DNA of 64,000 nt from Climacium dendroides (Eukaryota > Streptophyta > Bryopsida > Hypnales > Climaciaceae): the NCBI GenBank assembly GCA_950106755.1, contig OX467083.1:45894555-45958554 (forward strand). Reading direction: 5' to 3'. Under the pieces are notes generated by a model. It saw only the letters and a list, made by a program, of their open reading frames with translations. It was not told the DNA's origin and did not search any database. Position 1 is the first letter of the stretch. Each line of letters begins with the position of its first letter. Positions 24,600 to 37,500 of this stretch are shown here, piece by piece. The translations under genes and the position numbers were made by a program.

Positions 24600-24681
24600 C
24601 TCCCTCCGCCTCAAAAGAAATCCGTGGTACTCTGACTAGTTTCCCACAAGAGACTACGAATTTATTTTGAGACAGAGGTAG
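24600..24681. mobile_element. Stowaway-like MITE (82 bp, TA target site)
   Basis: The left end CTCCCTCCGCCTCAAAAG and right end TTTTGAGACAGAGGTAG are inverted copies with a few mismatches, and both are flanked by TA (24598-24599 and 24682-24683). The interior is also near-palindromic. CTCCCTCCG-type ends with TA duplications are the hallmark of Stowaway MITEs of the Tc1/mariner group. Confidence 0.7.
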
Positions 24682-24683
24682 TA

Positions 24684-25737
24684 AGAAATATGACCACTTG
24701 ATGTAGGTAAAAATTTGACATACAAAGCAAACAGAATCAAAGATAGATAGATGACCACTAGGATGATATACGTTTTCATGCAACTTACAATGCAAATGGA
24801 ATAAGATATGACCACTGAACGAAGAGACAATTTTGATTCACATTTTACTCTGTCCCAAATACATGTACAAAGGTCTCGTGTCCCACCATATCCTTTGTGC
24901 AATTCATAGTGTACGATCCTAAGTACAATCCTCAAATATCAGAGATTTAATAAACATATTCAATGCCACTGTTCCTAGAGGCATATGTTGCAATCTCACT
25001 AGGCATAAGAAATTCATTCCTTGGAAAGTTGGAATGATGGTGCCCAACATGCGGCTATTGCTTTCAACACTTCTCTCATTATCACTGGACACCGTAACTT
25101 TCCAAGCCATTGCTTAGTCTCTCCCTTTGGAGTCGAGACAATCAATCCTAGCGTCAAAATCGAAAGCATATACAGGCAGTACTTACTAGATACAATGAGC
25201 AAGATCACCTCAACACTGCAAAGTGCAGTAAATGGCCGGTTCATATTCATATGATGACTGTCCAAATGGCTAAAAAAATAAGAGGTGTTGTTGCAGTTTA
25301 CAGTTTTACACAAGGATTGATGGGGCAACAGCAGGAGCAGTCAGTAACAGCCCAATTACTGATCCTGTAAAGCGGTGCAAGAGAGAAAATGGAAAAAAGA
25401 AAAGGGGAAAAGAAAAGAAAAGGACACCTATGCCAACTTCCTGATACCTAATTTGTCTCCCCAAATAGCTTTGCCGAAACCTTATTTACTTTCTGAGACC
25501 CATCCCACCATCCATATGACGGAAGTGTTCAGACTAAATGCACACTTCTAGATGTCAGCATGCCAGAATGGGCACAAGGATGACGATGCAGTTCCCACAG
25601 CGATCTTCACTTTCGGATAAAGCGTTCTAGAGACAAAGTCCCACTTGTATATCAAGCTGGAATACTAATACAAACCTGAACAAAAACTTTATGTGAAGAT
25701 CATTTAACCCCCAATTAAAAGATGCTATGGGATCCAA
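24684..25737. other. Region downstream of the Snf7 gene (3' UTR plus intergenic)
   Basis: The part next to 25738 is expected to hold the 3' untranslated region of the Snf7/VPS32 gene on the minus strand; the exact poly(A) site is not assigned. A 77-codon plus-strand open stretch at 25021-25254 and a minus-strand one over the same bases have no recognisable domain. TACTCTGTCCCAAATA near 24847 is a further Stowaway-like end without a visible partner. Confidence 0.35.
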
Positions 25738-27522
25738 TTAAAGCGCCATTTCTGCTTGCAGAGCTGCAAGTTCGTCTTCCTCCTCGGTATTCTTAGCTGG
25801 TTTCTTCGTAGCAGGAACTGGAGCAGGCTGGTACTTTTCGGGGAGTGGTTGAGTAGACGGCCTGATTAGCTGTTCTTCCAACTCAGCCCCTTCCAGGTCC
25901 TCAAGCTCAGCCTCTAACTCGTCCTGTTCAACAATGCCCACAACGTTAGAGAACTGATGTTGTCAATATCTTAAAAAGAGAAAAATTCTCAAAGTTTAGA
26001 AAGTTTTATACTATGACACGGTCCAAATACTCATCTTCGTTAACGCACAAGTCAATGATGAAGATCCAATGATAGAAGACCATCTAGTTTTACACAAGTC
26101 CTGCACTACTTTGAAGCGCCAATTTATGATAACCACCCCAAAGGTCCACAAGAACAACTGACTGTCAGATCGCACAAAGCACAAATTATTTCACTTAGTT
26201 ATCCTTCAGTTCAAAGCTATTTTAGATTCGCGATCAAACCACCCCCCAAAAGGCTCGCGAACACCTACTGGTATTCACAGCATCATGCACCCCTACTTTT
26301 TCACTGAAACAAGCTACGCCCGGTTTGAATGGATTTAAGGATAACTCTATTAGGTCAATTCTCTTCCCAGAGTATTTCTTCAGATGTATCTGTAAAAAGA
26401 CAGAAATGAAAGTCCAATAGCTGGAGATCCAATTTTACCTCATCAATATCAGCTGCTGTTCCAATGGGCGTTGACAGAGCCTCCTGGATCTGCTTCATGT
26501 TCTCAGTCTGCTCGTTGATCTCGTCCATCGTCTTGTCCACATCATCGATGTTTCTGTGTTACAGAAAATTAGGGTAAATTAACACATATGATATTCTTCA
26601 CATTCGCTCGTATTCACCGACAAACGTGTCCCCCAAGCAAAGAGTGGGTGAACCAGGAAGCTGACTGACGTAACCAACACGTAAGCACAACTGCAAAGAC
26701 AAACTGATGCATTCTTTGTCGGAGAAACAACGACTCTCTAAAAAAGTACTGAAGAAAGGACAAGAAGTATCATACGTTGCTTTCTGGATGGCCTTCATAG
26801 CTGAAGCGCCACTCCGAAGGGCATCCACGGTTTCGGTTGTTGCCTTGGCACCCTCTAGCATAATCATCTGCATAGAAAGCAAACCATACATGAATAAACA
26901 TAAATCGAACCTAAACGATTAGGTCAAAAACTTTCCGGAATTCAACGAAAAATTGCAAATCAACGAATTAATTTTACCCTAAACAAAGCGTATGGAGTCT
27001 GAAAGGGTTCAAACCTGGTCATGGATACGCAATTGGAAGTTCCCCAATTGCTCTACTTGAACTTCATACAACTTCTTGCGTTTCAAACACTGAATCGCAG
27101 CTGCCAACAACACATCAAACACCGCTCAACATCCACATCCCGATTCCACAGCCAACCCTAAAAAGGGGGAAAAAAAAAAGAAGCAAGCTCTAAGCAGTAA
27201 CGAAACTACTCCGTTCCCCCAGCTACCTCGCTTATTCTTCACCCGCGAAAACTCCTTCGCTTTTTCGATCTCCACCGCTATCTTCTTCTGCAACACTTTC
27301 TCCTTTTTCTCCAACATCTCCAGCGTCTGCCCCCGCCGTGCAACCACCCTCAAAATCCATCAACATCCACGATTCCCCCAAACCCTAACTACGTCAACCC
27401 CACAACAATTCCAAACCCACAAACAAAATCGGCGTCATCGAATCGCTGACCTCATTGAGCTTGTCGAGCGTGGTGAGGGTGGAGACCTCCTCCTTGGGCT
27501 TCCCGAATATCCTTGAAAACAT
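25738..27522 (-). CDS. VPS32: ESCRT-III subunit Snf7/VPS32 (CHMP4 type), six exons
   Basis: Snf7/VPS32 is the main polymer-forming subunit of ESCRT-III, which constricts and cuts endosomal membranes during multivesicular body formation in the cytosol. Exons in gene order are 27522-27451, 27326-27227, 27100-27015, 26867-26776, 26553-26439 and 25923-25738. All junctions are GT-AG and the phases close, giving 651 coding bases and 216 residues, normal for plant Snf7. The start MFSRIFGKPKEE matches the family N-terminus. The basic helical core contains TLEMLEKKEKVLQKK and LEGAKATTETVDALRSGASA. The middle contains IDDVDKTMDEINEQTENM. The C-terminus is acidic and ends DELAALQAEMAL, the usual MIM1-type tail that binds VPS4 MIT domains. 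Exon 1 ends LDKLNE at an unusual but valid GTCAGC donor. No defect is seen. Paralogue identity within the plant VPS32 pair cannot be told. Confidence 0.95.
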
Positions 27523-28100
27523 GGTGAAATTACGTCTGTCGCGCGGAACGAATCAAACCCTTGTGAATAGAAAAGCAAAAAATGTCCTGCAAAGATGTGT
27601 GTGTGTGACTTCCTGTATCGGTTGGGGATTCTACAAAAGCTGATTCTACTCGTGATGGGGGTGTTCTGCAGGATGGAGAAAAGGCATGGCAACCACGAAT
27701 TCGAGGACGGGACAATGGCCGGTGCCGTCGTCTTCGTACTGGACTACTACTACCTCTTCTCCTCCTGGCAGAAACTTGTTGGTTGGGCTGGGCAGGTGTG
27801 GCGGGGCACGCGACGAAAATAGAGTGGACTTCCACCGGCCCGCCGGCAGTCGGTTGGTACCAGTGTTTGGCGTGGGTATAGGTGTGTCCCGGGTATCATA
27901 CAGGTTCTCAATAATGGAATCGTCATCCCAAACCCGTCTGCTATGAATTACGGAGTATGTGATACGGTGATGAAAACCACTAAGGTAGACAAGCCTATTA
28001 ACATGCAATCTGAATGTGAATATGTTGGGGTCAACTCCAAGAGAGGAATTTATTGTTTCATGAATCAAATCCAAGTGGAATTATAATTTTTCAATTAAAA
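27523..28100 (-). promoter_or_regulatory. 5' UTR and promoter region of the Snf7/VPS32 gene
   Basis: This stretch directly upstream of the Snf7 start is richer in G+C than the AT-rich DNA beyond 28100, as expected for a promoter and leader. A 142-codon minus-strand open stretch (27646-28074) and several plus-strand ones overlap here, have no recognisable domain and conflict in frame. I treat them as chance. I assign no TATA box. Confidence 0.45.
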
Positions 28101-28604
28101 ATACAAATTTTGTGAATTCCTAAAGTGGTTTACCCTCAAATTACAAAACCATTTATAAAGTGGAGTTATGAACATCTTATAAACAACCCACGATTGTTCT
28201 CCCACGTATCTAATGGCGCTTATAGAGGTTCAAGATGCCATACACTTTCTCCAAGCTAAAAGGAGGCTAAAATGATTTTATCCCAAAGATGCATCCCCTA
28301 CTCTATTTCCACCTTTTTGCAAGTCTAGAATCGTTTTGCCACTATTTTAAGTGAGTTATACAGTCATTGCAATGACTTTTTCAAAAAAAATCCAGATTTC
28401 AATGATGTGTTGGACAACATTGGGGTTAAAAGTAGGATGACAAAATTAGGTAACTAATGGAAATACATTGGTTTACCTTATAGCAAAAACACTTTTACAA
28501 AGTACCATGGTTGATAATCTACCTTAGATTGTCAATTGACATCATCCCTCAAATGCTATTGAGGATGCAAAACATCCTTGGGATGATTTCACCTACGACT
28601 AGTG

Positions 28605-29085
28605 TGCCCTTTGTTGTTTCCACAACCAAAATTGAAGTAAAAGTAATTTTTTAATTTTTTAAAATTAAAAAATAATTTTGAAATTCAATAACTTTTACAC
28701 CATAGGTCCAAATACCACAAAACAAAACCTATACATTCCTCCTCACAAAGAAATTTTGAATGTTACCAGGAACATAAGAAGAAGATGCATGGTCCAAGAG
28801 ATCTCACAATAAAAAACAAAACAAACAACTAACCTAACTTAAGAAATAAACTAGTCCCTATGTTGTTGCCACAATTAAAATAAAAGTAAAAGTAATTTTC
28901 TAATTTTCTAACCCATAAAAACTTTGAAAATTCAATATCTTTTCAACCATGAGTCTCAATGCCATGGAGCAAAGCTTGTGCATTCCTCCTCAATGAAGGC
29001 TTTCTAATGGTACCAAGTACATGATTGGGGGACGCACAATATGGGAGATCTCAACATAACAAACAAACAACCTAACTTGATAGAT
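28605..29085 (+). repeat. Two-copy tandem duplication (about 240 bp unit)
   Basis: Unit 1 (about 28605-28850) and unit 2 (about 28855-29085) share AAGTAAAAGTAATTTT, ACATTCCTCCTCA-like, GTACCAAGTACAT or TTACCAGGAACAT, GAGATCTCA and AACAAACAACCTAACTT motifs in the same order. They are diverged, so the duplication is old. No gene. Confidence 0.6.
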
Positions 29086-29139
29086 GGATTATAGGATGAA
29101 AAATATATATTTTTTCCTCCAATTTTTTTGAAGTTGCTT

Positions 29140-29700
29140 GAGTACATTTTTAGTGAATAATATTGCAAATTCCCTCATTATAGTCTTATTGACTTTTCCA
29201 AAGAAAAAGAGGCTTAATCCACAAATTGTCCTTCTAATGTACTTTGACTATTTTTTGCTATTTATACTTGATGTGAATTTTAGCCATAAAAATTATATTT
29301 TTTGAATTTTGAGTTCAACTAATGAAATGAAGCTAGCTTATTAAGTGTAGTTTCTATTTCAATTGAAAAATTTGAAAAAATTTGTGTACTTTAATATTTT
29401 ATTGCAATTGTGAACTTTGAGCCTATAACTATGGTTTGTTGATTTTTTAATTTTAGATGAAACAATAACTTTGGTATATACCCCAATATTAGAACTATAA
29501 TATACATCTATGATAAAAAATTAGATTTTTTGAATATTTGATATGAATTTTCTTTAGTTTTTTTAAAATTTCACAATAATTTCAAATTTTTCTCAAAAAA
29601 TTTGTAATAGTGATATGATTTCATGACCAAATCCATTCTTTTTCCCATTTCATAGCAAGACAACAATCACAATTTCAACCTTGCAATTAATGTCCTTAAG
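29140..29700 (+). repeat. Diverged repeat related to the right part of family F3
   Basis: Motifs AACTAATGAAATGAAG, GAACTTTGAGCCTATAACTA and GATTTTTTAATTTTAGA match the right half of the F3 element (46920-47130). No clear termini are visible here. Confidence 0.45.
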
Positions 29701-32700
29701 AATTAGCTCTTAATATTTTATTTTATTTTATTTTATTACTGAATAATACTATAATTGTACTTAACAAACTTTTATGCATATCCTAATGATCCATTTTATA
29801 CCAATATATTGGTGAAAACATGAAGTTTATATTGATACTAGTTTTTGTATGTTGAAATAATTTTCAATCTTAGTACCCTCTTAGTTAATGATATTGTTTA
29901 GAACTTCAAACTAGTATCCAATTGGTATATTGAAAAATGACCCACATCCAATACTAGTTGGTACTTGGATCTTGTAGTAATACCTCTACATCTTATTGCA
30001 CTAATAATGATATTTAATATAACTGATACACTAATCCAATTCTCTCTCTAAATGTATGTATATGTATATGTATGTGTGTATATATGTATAAAGAAGTCAT
30101 GATTTCATCATCAAGTTCTTGTCCATGCAATTTTTCATTCATTTGATCTTGGTAACCTTTGTGATATTCAAACATCTTTTCCATGAAACTTGATGAAATG
30201 ATTTAGGTGTTGTTACATTGCAATTGGTTCTTTTCAAGTTGATTTTAAGTGCTATAAGATTTTACTATTGTTGAATGATTTTATCAACTATGTTTATAAA
30301 GTTTTGTTTTTTTTAATAGTATTTATATTTCTGCTCACTCTCAATAAAAATATTATTATTAAAAATATAAACTTTTAGCTTTTAAAAATCAATTGGTGTA
30401 GATGGTGCCTAAATATCATTATTAATATAGTTGTATCTATACCTTACACATCACCAATGTATCCTATTAATGTATGTGACACAAATTTTTCAAACCGAGT
30501 TTCAAACTTATACTATTTTAAATTATCATAGTTTCAAATACATAATATAATCACTCTTTCATTTTCATTTTCATTTTCAATATTTATATCTATCTTAATT
30601 TCAAAATTACTACATTTTTTTCCTATGCAAGTGTTTTCAATGCCACTTTTGGACTAATGATTGGCATGAATCAAGCTAGGTTTCTTGAAAGCATCAAAGA
30701 AGATAGTAATAAAAATATTTCAATAGAAGTACTTAAAAATATTTCAATGAATGTACTTAAAAATATTGTTGTATTTTTGTTTATAACCCTCTTTGTCTTT
30801 GTAACTCTATTTTCACCCATAATAGACACATATCAATTCTAAATTGCATTTGAATTCTCAGTTAATTATGTGCCTTTTATATAAACAAGGGAGTCAATAT
30901 TCTAATTAGGAGAAAGATTCAACTACATTGCGGTAGTTTTGTCACATGAAACTATTGTTATGGTTGAGTTCTTCTAGTCTAGGAACTTAAGGAAACTTGC
31001 AACCTTGTTGAGTAGGTGAATATCATCTAATGCTTTAATTTTGTGTCCTTGGTAGTTAATTATATAATGTCAAATACTTAGACAATGACTTCAATTTCAT
31101 TAGATGTGTACATGTGTCCAAATTAGGATTTAAAAAAAACAAAGAACATCATCAATTTAACACTCCATAATATTAATTTGAAATACCTTGAACCTCTAAA
31201 GGACATACAATTGTCCATTGAACAAACAATTGATTGTTTGGATAAGTTCTTATAAAGTCAATTTTGAACAGATGTTTATGAAACTTTGATACAATCTGCA
31301 TACACTAACTACCTTAGTAGGAAAAAAATCAACTAGAATGCCTAAGCAAAAACTTACTTTGCCTAAAAAAATTAGGCCATTTGGATAATTCCAACATCTT
31401 TTGCTAAACCCTTCATTGATTTTTGAAACTAGGCATATATGTAACTACTATGAGATGGAATGAAATTGTCAAAAAAAAAATGAGTTCTATAATTACATTC
31501 CAAGAGGAATTGTATATATTAAATGTTTGGCTCTATGTTTTTTTCACTATTTGGATTTCAAAAAAACAAACTCTGTGGTGTACAAGAAATCATCAAAAAA
31601 TGGTTAGTGTAATACTAGATTATTTGACAATCTTGAATTGTAGGGGTGGTGGTAGAGAAAGGGTTTAGAGTGAGGTAAACCTCATGAATGTATACTAATG
31701 GATGGTTTAAATCTACAATTTTGTATACAATTTTTTTAATATACAAGGCCGCAAAGTTTATTGTCTTTATTTGGCAAGATTAAAAAAATATTTTGTTCAA
31801 ACTTCAAATGTTATAATCTTGAAATACATGCGGGCAAATGTCTTAGAAATATTTTTCCCATGTCAATATAATGTGTAAAAAATATTTCAAAATAATAGAA
31901 TGGTCTACTACATTTTTTGTACATTTAAAATTCTAAAAAAAATTAACTTTCAATTTCTCCTAAAAAACACTCTTTGTTCTTTAGGAGTTAACCCCATAAA
32001 GACTAGGCATTCAAATTTTGAACAACAAATGGATACAAGCACATCCCAAATACACAAAAAAATTACACCCAGCAACTTTTGAGAAGATTCTTGTATCAAT
32101 TCTTTAATATTTGTATAGTATAGACTCTAAAGACTTTGCTTTGCAAATATTCTATAATCCAAAGGATAGTGACAGGTCCAGACTCAAAAAATGACCCAAA
32201 TAAAAATCACTATGATCCAAATTAACACTTTTGGAATTATTTTTATTCCTTTTAAGGATATGTTGTTCAAAGATCTCTTTACAACTTAATTCAATTAATG
32301 CAAGAGTTTAGATAGTGCAAGACCCTTTCACACAAATTCGGATAATATTAAATAAATAAAATAAAATGATATGTAGATGGAAGTTAAATGAAAATTTAGT
32401 AAAATTATGCCTTGGAGGTTGGTCGTAAATCACAATATTTAAAATAGTACAAAAATAAAGTGGACCACACTAGTTTAAATTTATCTAAATATTGTAAATT
32501 AACATATTAATGCATCTAACAAGTTTGCATAATTTTGGAACTAGTGTGAGTTAGTGTTAATAGACAAGTGTGGGGCTTAGTGATTGCATTAACTTGAATA
32601 GTTAAAAAAACATATTGTTCAAACCAATTAACAAATGGAATTTGTAACATAATTTCAAAAACAGACTTGTTGGAATTAGGCAATACATTCAAAATAAGGT

Positions 32701-32717
32701 GAAATGGTAGGAATAAA

Positions 32718-32885
32718 GCATAACATATGTGAAGGTCTAATTCAACACTCTATTGTCAAAATTGAATTCCACACGTGATTTTGGGGCTCTACATCGCCTT
32801 ACACCATTTACAAGATGACATGTGGTACTTTTTATTTTTTAAAATGACTTAATTTCTATCAAATCTAACCTACATGTAAGGTAGT
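32718..32885 (+). repeat. Dispersed repeat family F8, copy 2
   Basis: It matches 17776-17930 through CATATGTGAAGGTCTAA, AAATTGAATTCCACACG, CATTTACAAGATGACATGTG and AAAATGACTTAATTTC. It lies directly before the F3 end at 32897. Confidence 0.55.
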
Positions 32886-32896
32886 ACCAACATAAT

Positions 32897-33410
32897 TTAA
32901 CCCTTAAAGAACATTTCATATGTTGGGGGTGGTCAAACTTCATTAAATTTCTACATTAAAATATAGATTTCAAAATTTTGATATTTTTCACATGTAGTAG
33001 CATATATCTAAAACTTAATCTTATTTTTTCATAATTAAAAACATCAAATTGAATTATATATGATATAAAAAAACTTCCATATAAAAATCATAACAATTAT
33101 AAAAATACTTAAAATAGTATGAAATTTTTATGAAAAATGAAAATAATAATGACAAAAATCATGGTGTGATTGATGTACTTCTTGAGATTACATCAAGAGA
33201 AATTCAATAGAAAAAATTCAAAAAAGTTGTATTTTAAGCTTTCAAGATGCTATCTTGAAAGTGTCATAAAAACTACAATTTTAACAATTTTGAAAAAAAT
33301 TCAAATGAAATAAAAAGTAGATTATTGGAGCTACATTTTCTTAGTTAAGCTTAAAAACATTTAAAATCAAAAACTATGTGAAAATTCAAATTTTAACTTC
33401 CAAAATGCCT
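32897..33410 (+). mobile_element. TTAA-bounded family F3, left portion
   Basis: It starts TTAACCCTTAAAGAACATTT and is collinear with the first 460 or so bases of the F3 element at 46036, including GGTCAAACTTCATTA, AGAGAAATTC and AACTATGTGAAAATTCAA. The right end was not found, so this copy is truncated or too diverged. Confidence 0.6.
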
Positions 33411-33749
33411 AAGGGGCTTATTGCATTTCTATGTAAATAGATATCTAATGATGTTATATTGATATGGATTTAAGATTTTTTGATATGTGTTGTTTACCTC
33501 CAACTTGATTTTATTGAAATCCCTATAAAACATTGTTAGCATCAATAGAGATGTGTCATATGTAATATATATCCAATTCTATTTGCATTGAAATATTGAG
33601 TTAAAATTTTTGAAGTCAATTAGCATTTGTTGCAATGAGAAAAGGTTATGTGAATTAATTTCAAGGTTTTGCATCATGAAAATCTGCATGGAATATATCA
33701 AAATATGATAATTGTGTATTCATCAAAACTTCAAACCTTATTTGAACAA

Positions 33750-33970
33750 AGCAATTTAATCTTCTTTTTTTTTTAAATTAACTAAAAAATTTTATGATTA
33801 GGAAAATCATTCAACTACAAAGAATTGGTTTCTTATTTGAAGCTTCTACTCAAAGTTATGGACAAAGGTCAAAAAAGGATGTAAAAATGTCCTACCTATC
33901 CCTCAATGAACTTTGTACATAACTTTTGCACGAGACTTCAAATCACAAATGGATTTTTGGAGCTAAATTT
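33750..33970. repeat. Imperfect palindrome related to the fold-back family
   Basis: CTTCTACTCAAAGTTATGG, then ACAAAGGTC, is mirrored by GACTTCAAATC, CATAACTTTTGC and GAACTTTGT. The arrangement matches palindrome 1 at 11937-12348 and the fragment at 9215-9500. Confidence 0.45.
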
Positions 33971-34531
33971 TAAGTATTGGTCCCATATTTTGAATAAAGT
34001 TGATTTATGATGTGTGATTGAGGTATGAAATTCTTCCAAAGATCAAAATACTTTGAATTGAAGTTAGAATATTTTTCTGGCAAATGTTTGAAAAGAGCAA
34101 AGTTCCTGGTGGTAAGAACGTGACCTAACATAGGTCGAAGATGAGAGAAAATCCAAGCCTCAAATGGGCTCAAGTCAGAGGCCCAGAACCGATTGGACTA
34201 CAGAAGGAGGGGGCCTATACAACCAGGGGCAAAATTTACATTGAGGACACTACGCACTTGAAAAGTTCACGCATATGAGCGGCTTGTGACAACCTACTCA
34301 AAACTTCCTCGCATGTACTGCAGATGTCAAGGGTGAGAAATTGGGGTTCAAAATATCATGAGTCTCAAAATAACTCTCATGAAAGGGAAGCTCAGTACGA
34401 TGATGGCACAATGAAAATTGTAGACTTGAAAGTTTCTATTAATGTACACGAGCAACTTGAATGTGCCGATGGAGCTCAGACTGTGATCAGCTTCTTAATA
34501 AATCGCTAGAGATATCAAACAAATGAGGGCT

Positions 34532-37500
34532 CTAGAATCGGAAAGACCTGGCTTTCTTGGAACCAGCGAATTCCTTGGGATGCTCAAACATGTGGGCAAA
34601 GAGAGGAGAGACCATCTGGCCTTGCGGCCCTATGCCCTCCTGCCTGTAACGTGGCTTCAAGTGATCAGAGAACGACGGGTCCTTGGGAGGCTCTTCTCGA
34701 AGCTTCTTCTGGATTATCAATTGATCTGCAAACCATGACAGACGATCATCAAACGTTTCCTCCAGCGTGATTCGGTCACCATTTTCGTTTCGCATAACTG
34801 CCTTCTGCTGTAATAGTTCCTCGGTGCAGTTGATTAGGTCTTGAATGTTGTCGGGTGTGCAACAATCCATGAGCGCGGTCTTGTTCGGAAGTCCGGAAAG
34901 CTGTTGCATACAACTTTTTTTCTTTTAAACGTGGGTAGAAAAGAGTAAACGATATCGAACTCTTTCCTGATGTACTAAGCAGAAGACTACCTTTAAGAAC
35001 CAAAAAAATTCTATACTACTTGACTAAAATCTCAACATAAACCGACTGGAAAAAGAGACCAGACGTGGTTTGGAAGACTACTATTGTGGACATTACGAAC
35101 TTCACCTGTATCCGAAGATAGTTCTCAGCGCACTTATGGCCGGCAAAGGCAGCTGCTAATTGGTAATCTACTGTCTCTGCAAGAAAGCAAATGTCGCCAA
35201 TCTAAAGACATTAGACAACAATTCAAGTTGGCAAACTGAATCTGTGATTCAAGGGTCAAGAAATTAGGAAACTGAGTAAATTAAACTGCATTTCAGGATC
35301 GATGCTGTTTAAAGCGGAATGCTTGATGGCTAGGACTTCATGTTAGAACATCTATGCCAAGTGGACTCACCAGCAGTGCCCTCCATCATAATGTTCATGA
35401 GGGGCCGCACCCAACCTGTCATTCCCCACTTCTTCGCTTTGGCCAATTCATGCTTAAGGTCTGCTTGCCCAGCTCCCAACGACAACACCTGCCACCATTG
35501 TAATGGGAGGATTAGTTTCAGCAAATCTATTTGTTGAAATCATCATTGGTTAATTGATTACAAACTGACTAATAACCTCCAAAATGAATACATACGAAGA
35601 CCTCCGACAACCAGACAGTTGGTCATCAGTGGAAATGCAAGACAAGAACAATTATTCGCACCCTGCAAACCAAGCGCAACGCCAAATAATACATTCAGGG
35701 AAGTGAAGAGAAGCGCACCAGAAGATCGTTAAGAGTTGATGCATATGGAAAATCTTCGTTGTTAGCCAACCCATGCGTTGTCGCAACCAATGCCTGAATT
35801 AAAAACAAAAACAAACAAAACCACTCTTCATGAGGAAGCATGCATCCACTCTATCCTAAATTGATCTCATGAGGTTAGTTTAGAAGTTGACATTGAAAAA
35901 GAGTAGAAAAGCAGAAAGTCCGTACCGGATTATTCTGAATAGCTCCTCCATCAATCATTGTTCCCTGGAATTTGCCATCAACAGAAGTCACAAATGCAGG
36001 AGGAAAGAAAGTGGGTGCTGCTGCCGTCGCACGGCAAGCTTCCCATAGACTGAAATTCCACAGATACATGAGCATGTCATTACAACTGATATCCCTAAGC
36101 CTCGCAGGAAAAGGGGAGCAGACCTACTACAGTCAAAGCTCAGTGAAACATGTCCATTATCAGATGATTTGGAAACAATGAATTTGCCATATTTTAAGTC
36201 AAGGTAAACAATATATTTGAAACTAACAAACTATAAATCACTAATCCATCCATTCTATTTAATGTCATCCATGATTTAAGGTGCCACCAAAGTTGCAAGT
36301 CAAACATTAAATGAACCTTTTTTGTTAAATAATGTACTAAGCTTATCCTTGGGACCACAGAAAGAGATAAAGAGAACTCTTGCGGTAGTAGAGTTAAGTA
36401 GTCAATGAGTCTCATGCTGAGTTTTCAGACTCCGTGAAGAGCTTGGTGCAAAGTTCGGAATCCCATACCCGTACTGGGTTTGCACTACTTAACAGATATC
36501 CCTGGAGTATAATACACTAAATAGGATAAACAATGTAGTCTGATAATGGTGCTTCACCTGAAGTTGCGGCTCGGATCAGTAGCCGCCGCCTGCTTCACAA
36601 AAAAAAACGGAGTAGCTCTGGAAATGTCGAAGGAAGTAATCAGAAGAGGCTTCAGAGTGTCCACCAAAGTGAGCACAGTTCCATCTTTTCGGATGGTATA
36701 CTCCTTGAGCAGATTTTCAAATCTCCGCGGCGAGTACTTGGGTCTGTAAAACTGTCGCACTGACCCGTGAAAGGGATCATACCACCGCGGGCGAAAGATG
36801 TAACTCCCGTTTTTGGAGTAAAACTCACAACACCCTTTGGCTGTAAACACCGGGAGTCCTTTCTCGTTGGGGATCACCAGCATTGTAGCCAGAATGGCCC
36901 CAGTGCTGGTGCCCGTGAAGAGATCAAAGTAGTCACTAAGATGTACTTCACCCCCTTCGTCTCCTAGTTTCTCCTGTCAGTCACAGAAGAACATGCAAGT
37001 GAATCCAATATCAATCATGACAATATTCACAGTACTGTTTCAAGGGACACGTGAAAGTGGAAACATAACTTGATCAACTCATAAGAATTGAATTACCTAG
37101 TGTCCTATTTTCTCCTGTCTTTCACAAACGGTGCAACTTTTCATGTAGAACATAGATATGAATCAGCTACTATGACCATGTTCACAACATTGTTGAATGG
37201 AACGCTTGAAACCGAACACATAATTTTGATCAACACATGGGAATTAAGAGTATCAGACTGCGAGATTTGGTTCAAAAGTAGAGGAAATTCTATCCCAAGC
37301 CTAGAAAACTCAATATAGGAGCAAGAATTTTGGAGACAAGATATTGAGCTCACCATCGTGTGGAGTCAAATTTGAAAAGAAATAGTGAAACCACATACTA
37401 TGAGATCCGACACTCCCTATTGAATTTACAACATACTCCAATGTTCCCTTCTACATTGGTACTATAGACAGAATATTCTGTACAGTACCACTGTAAACTA

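Larger units (their letters stand above)
28101..34531. other. AT-rich intergenic block with repeats, no supported gene
   Basis: No supported gene was found on either strand; open stretches of 60-81 codons (for example 30657-30842 and 31423-31668) are AT-rich and featureless. Repeats inside are listed separately (28605-29085, 29140-29700, 32718-32885, 32897-33410, 33750-33970). TTCTTTAGGAGTTAACCCC near 31978-31996 contains a TTAA flanked by TTAA-family-like ends on both sides. Confidence 0.45.

Noticed and set aside
25021..25254. 77-codon plus-strand open frame that reads fairly protein-like
   Set aside because: No recognised domain, and an open frame of similar length on the opposite strand covers the same bases. 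Not enough support to call a gene.
27646..28074. 142-codon minus-strand open frame upstream of the Snf7 gene
   Set aside because: It overlaps open frames on the other strand, has no recognisable domain and ends before the Snf7 start; it is better explained as promoter or leader sequence.
37088..37356. Overlapping open frames on both strands between the first two patatin exons
   Set aside because: They lie inside intron 1 of the patatin-like gene, lack domains, and are not bounded by splice sites that keep the frame.
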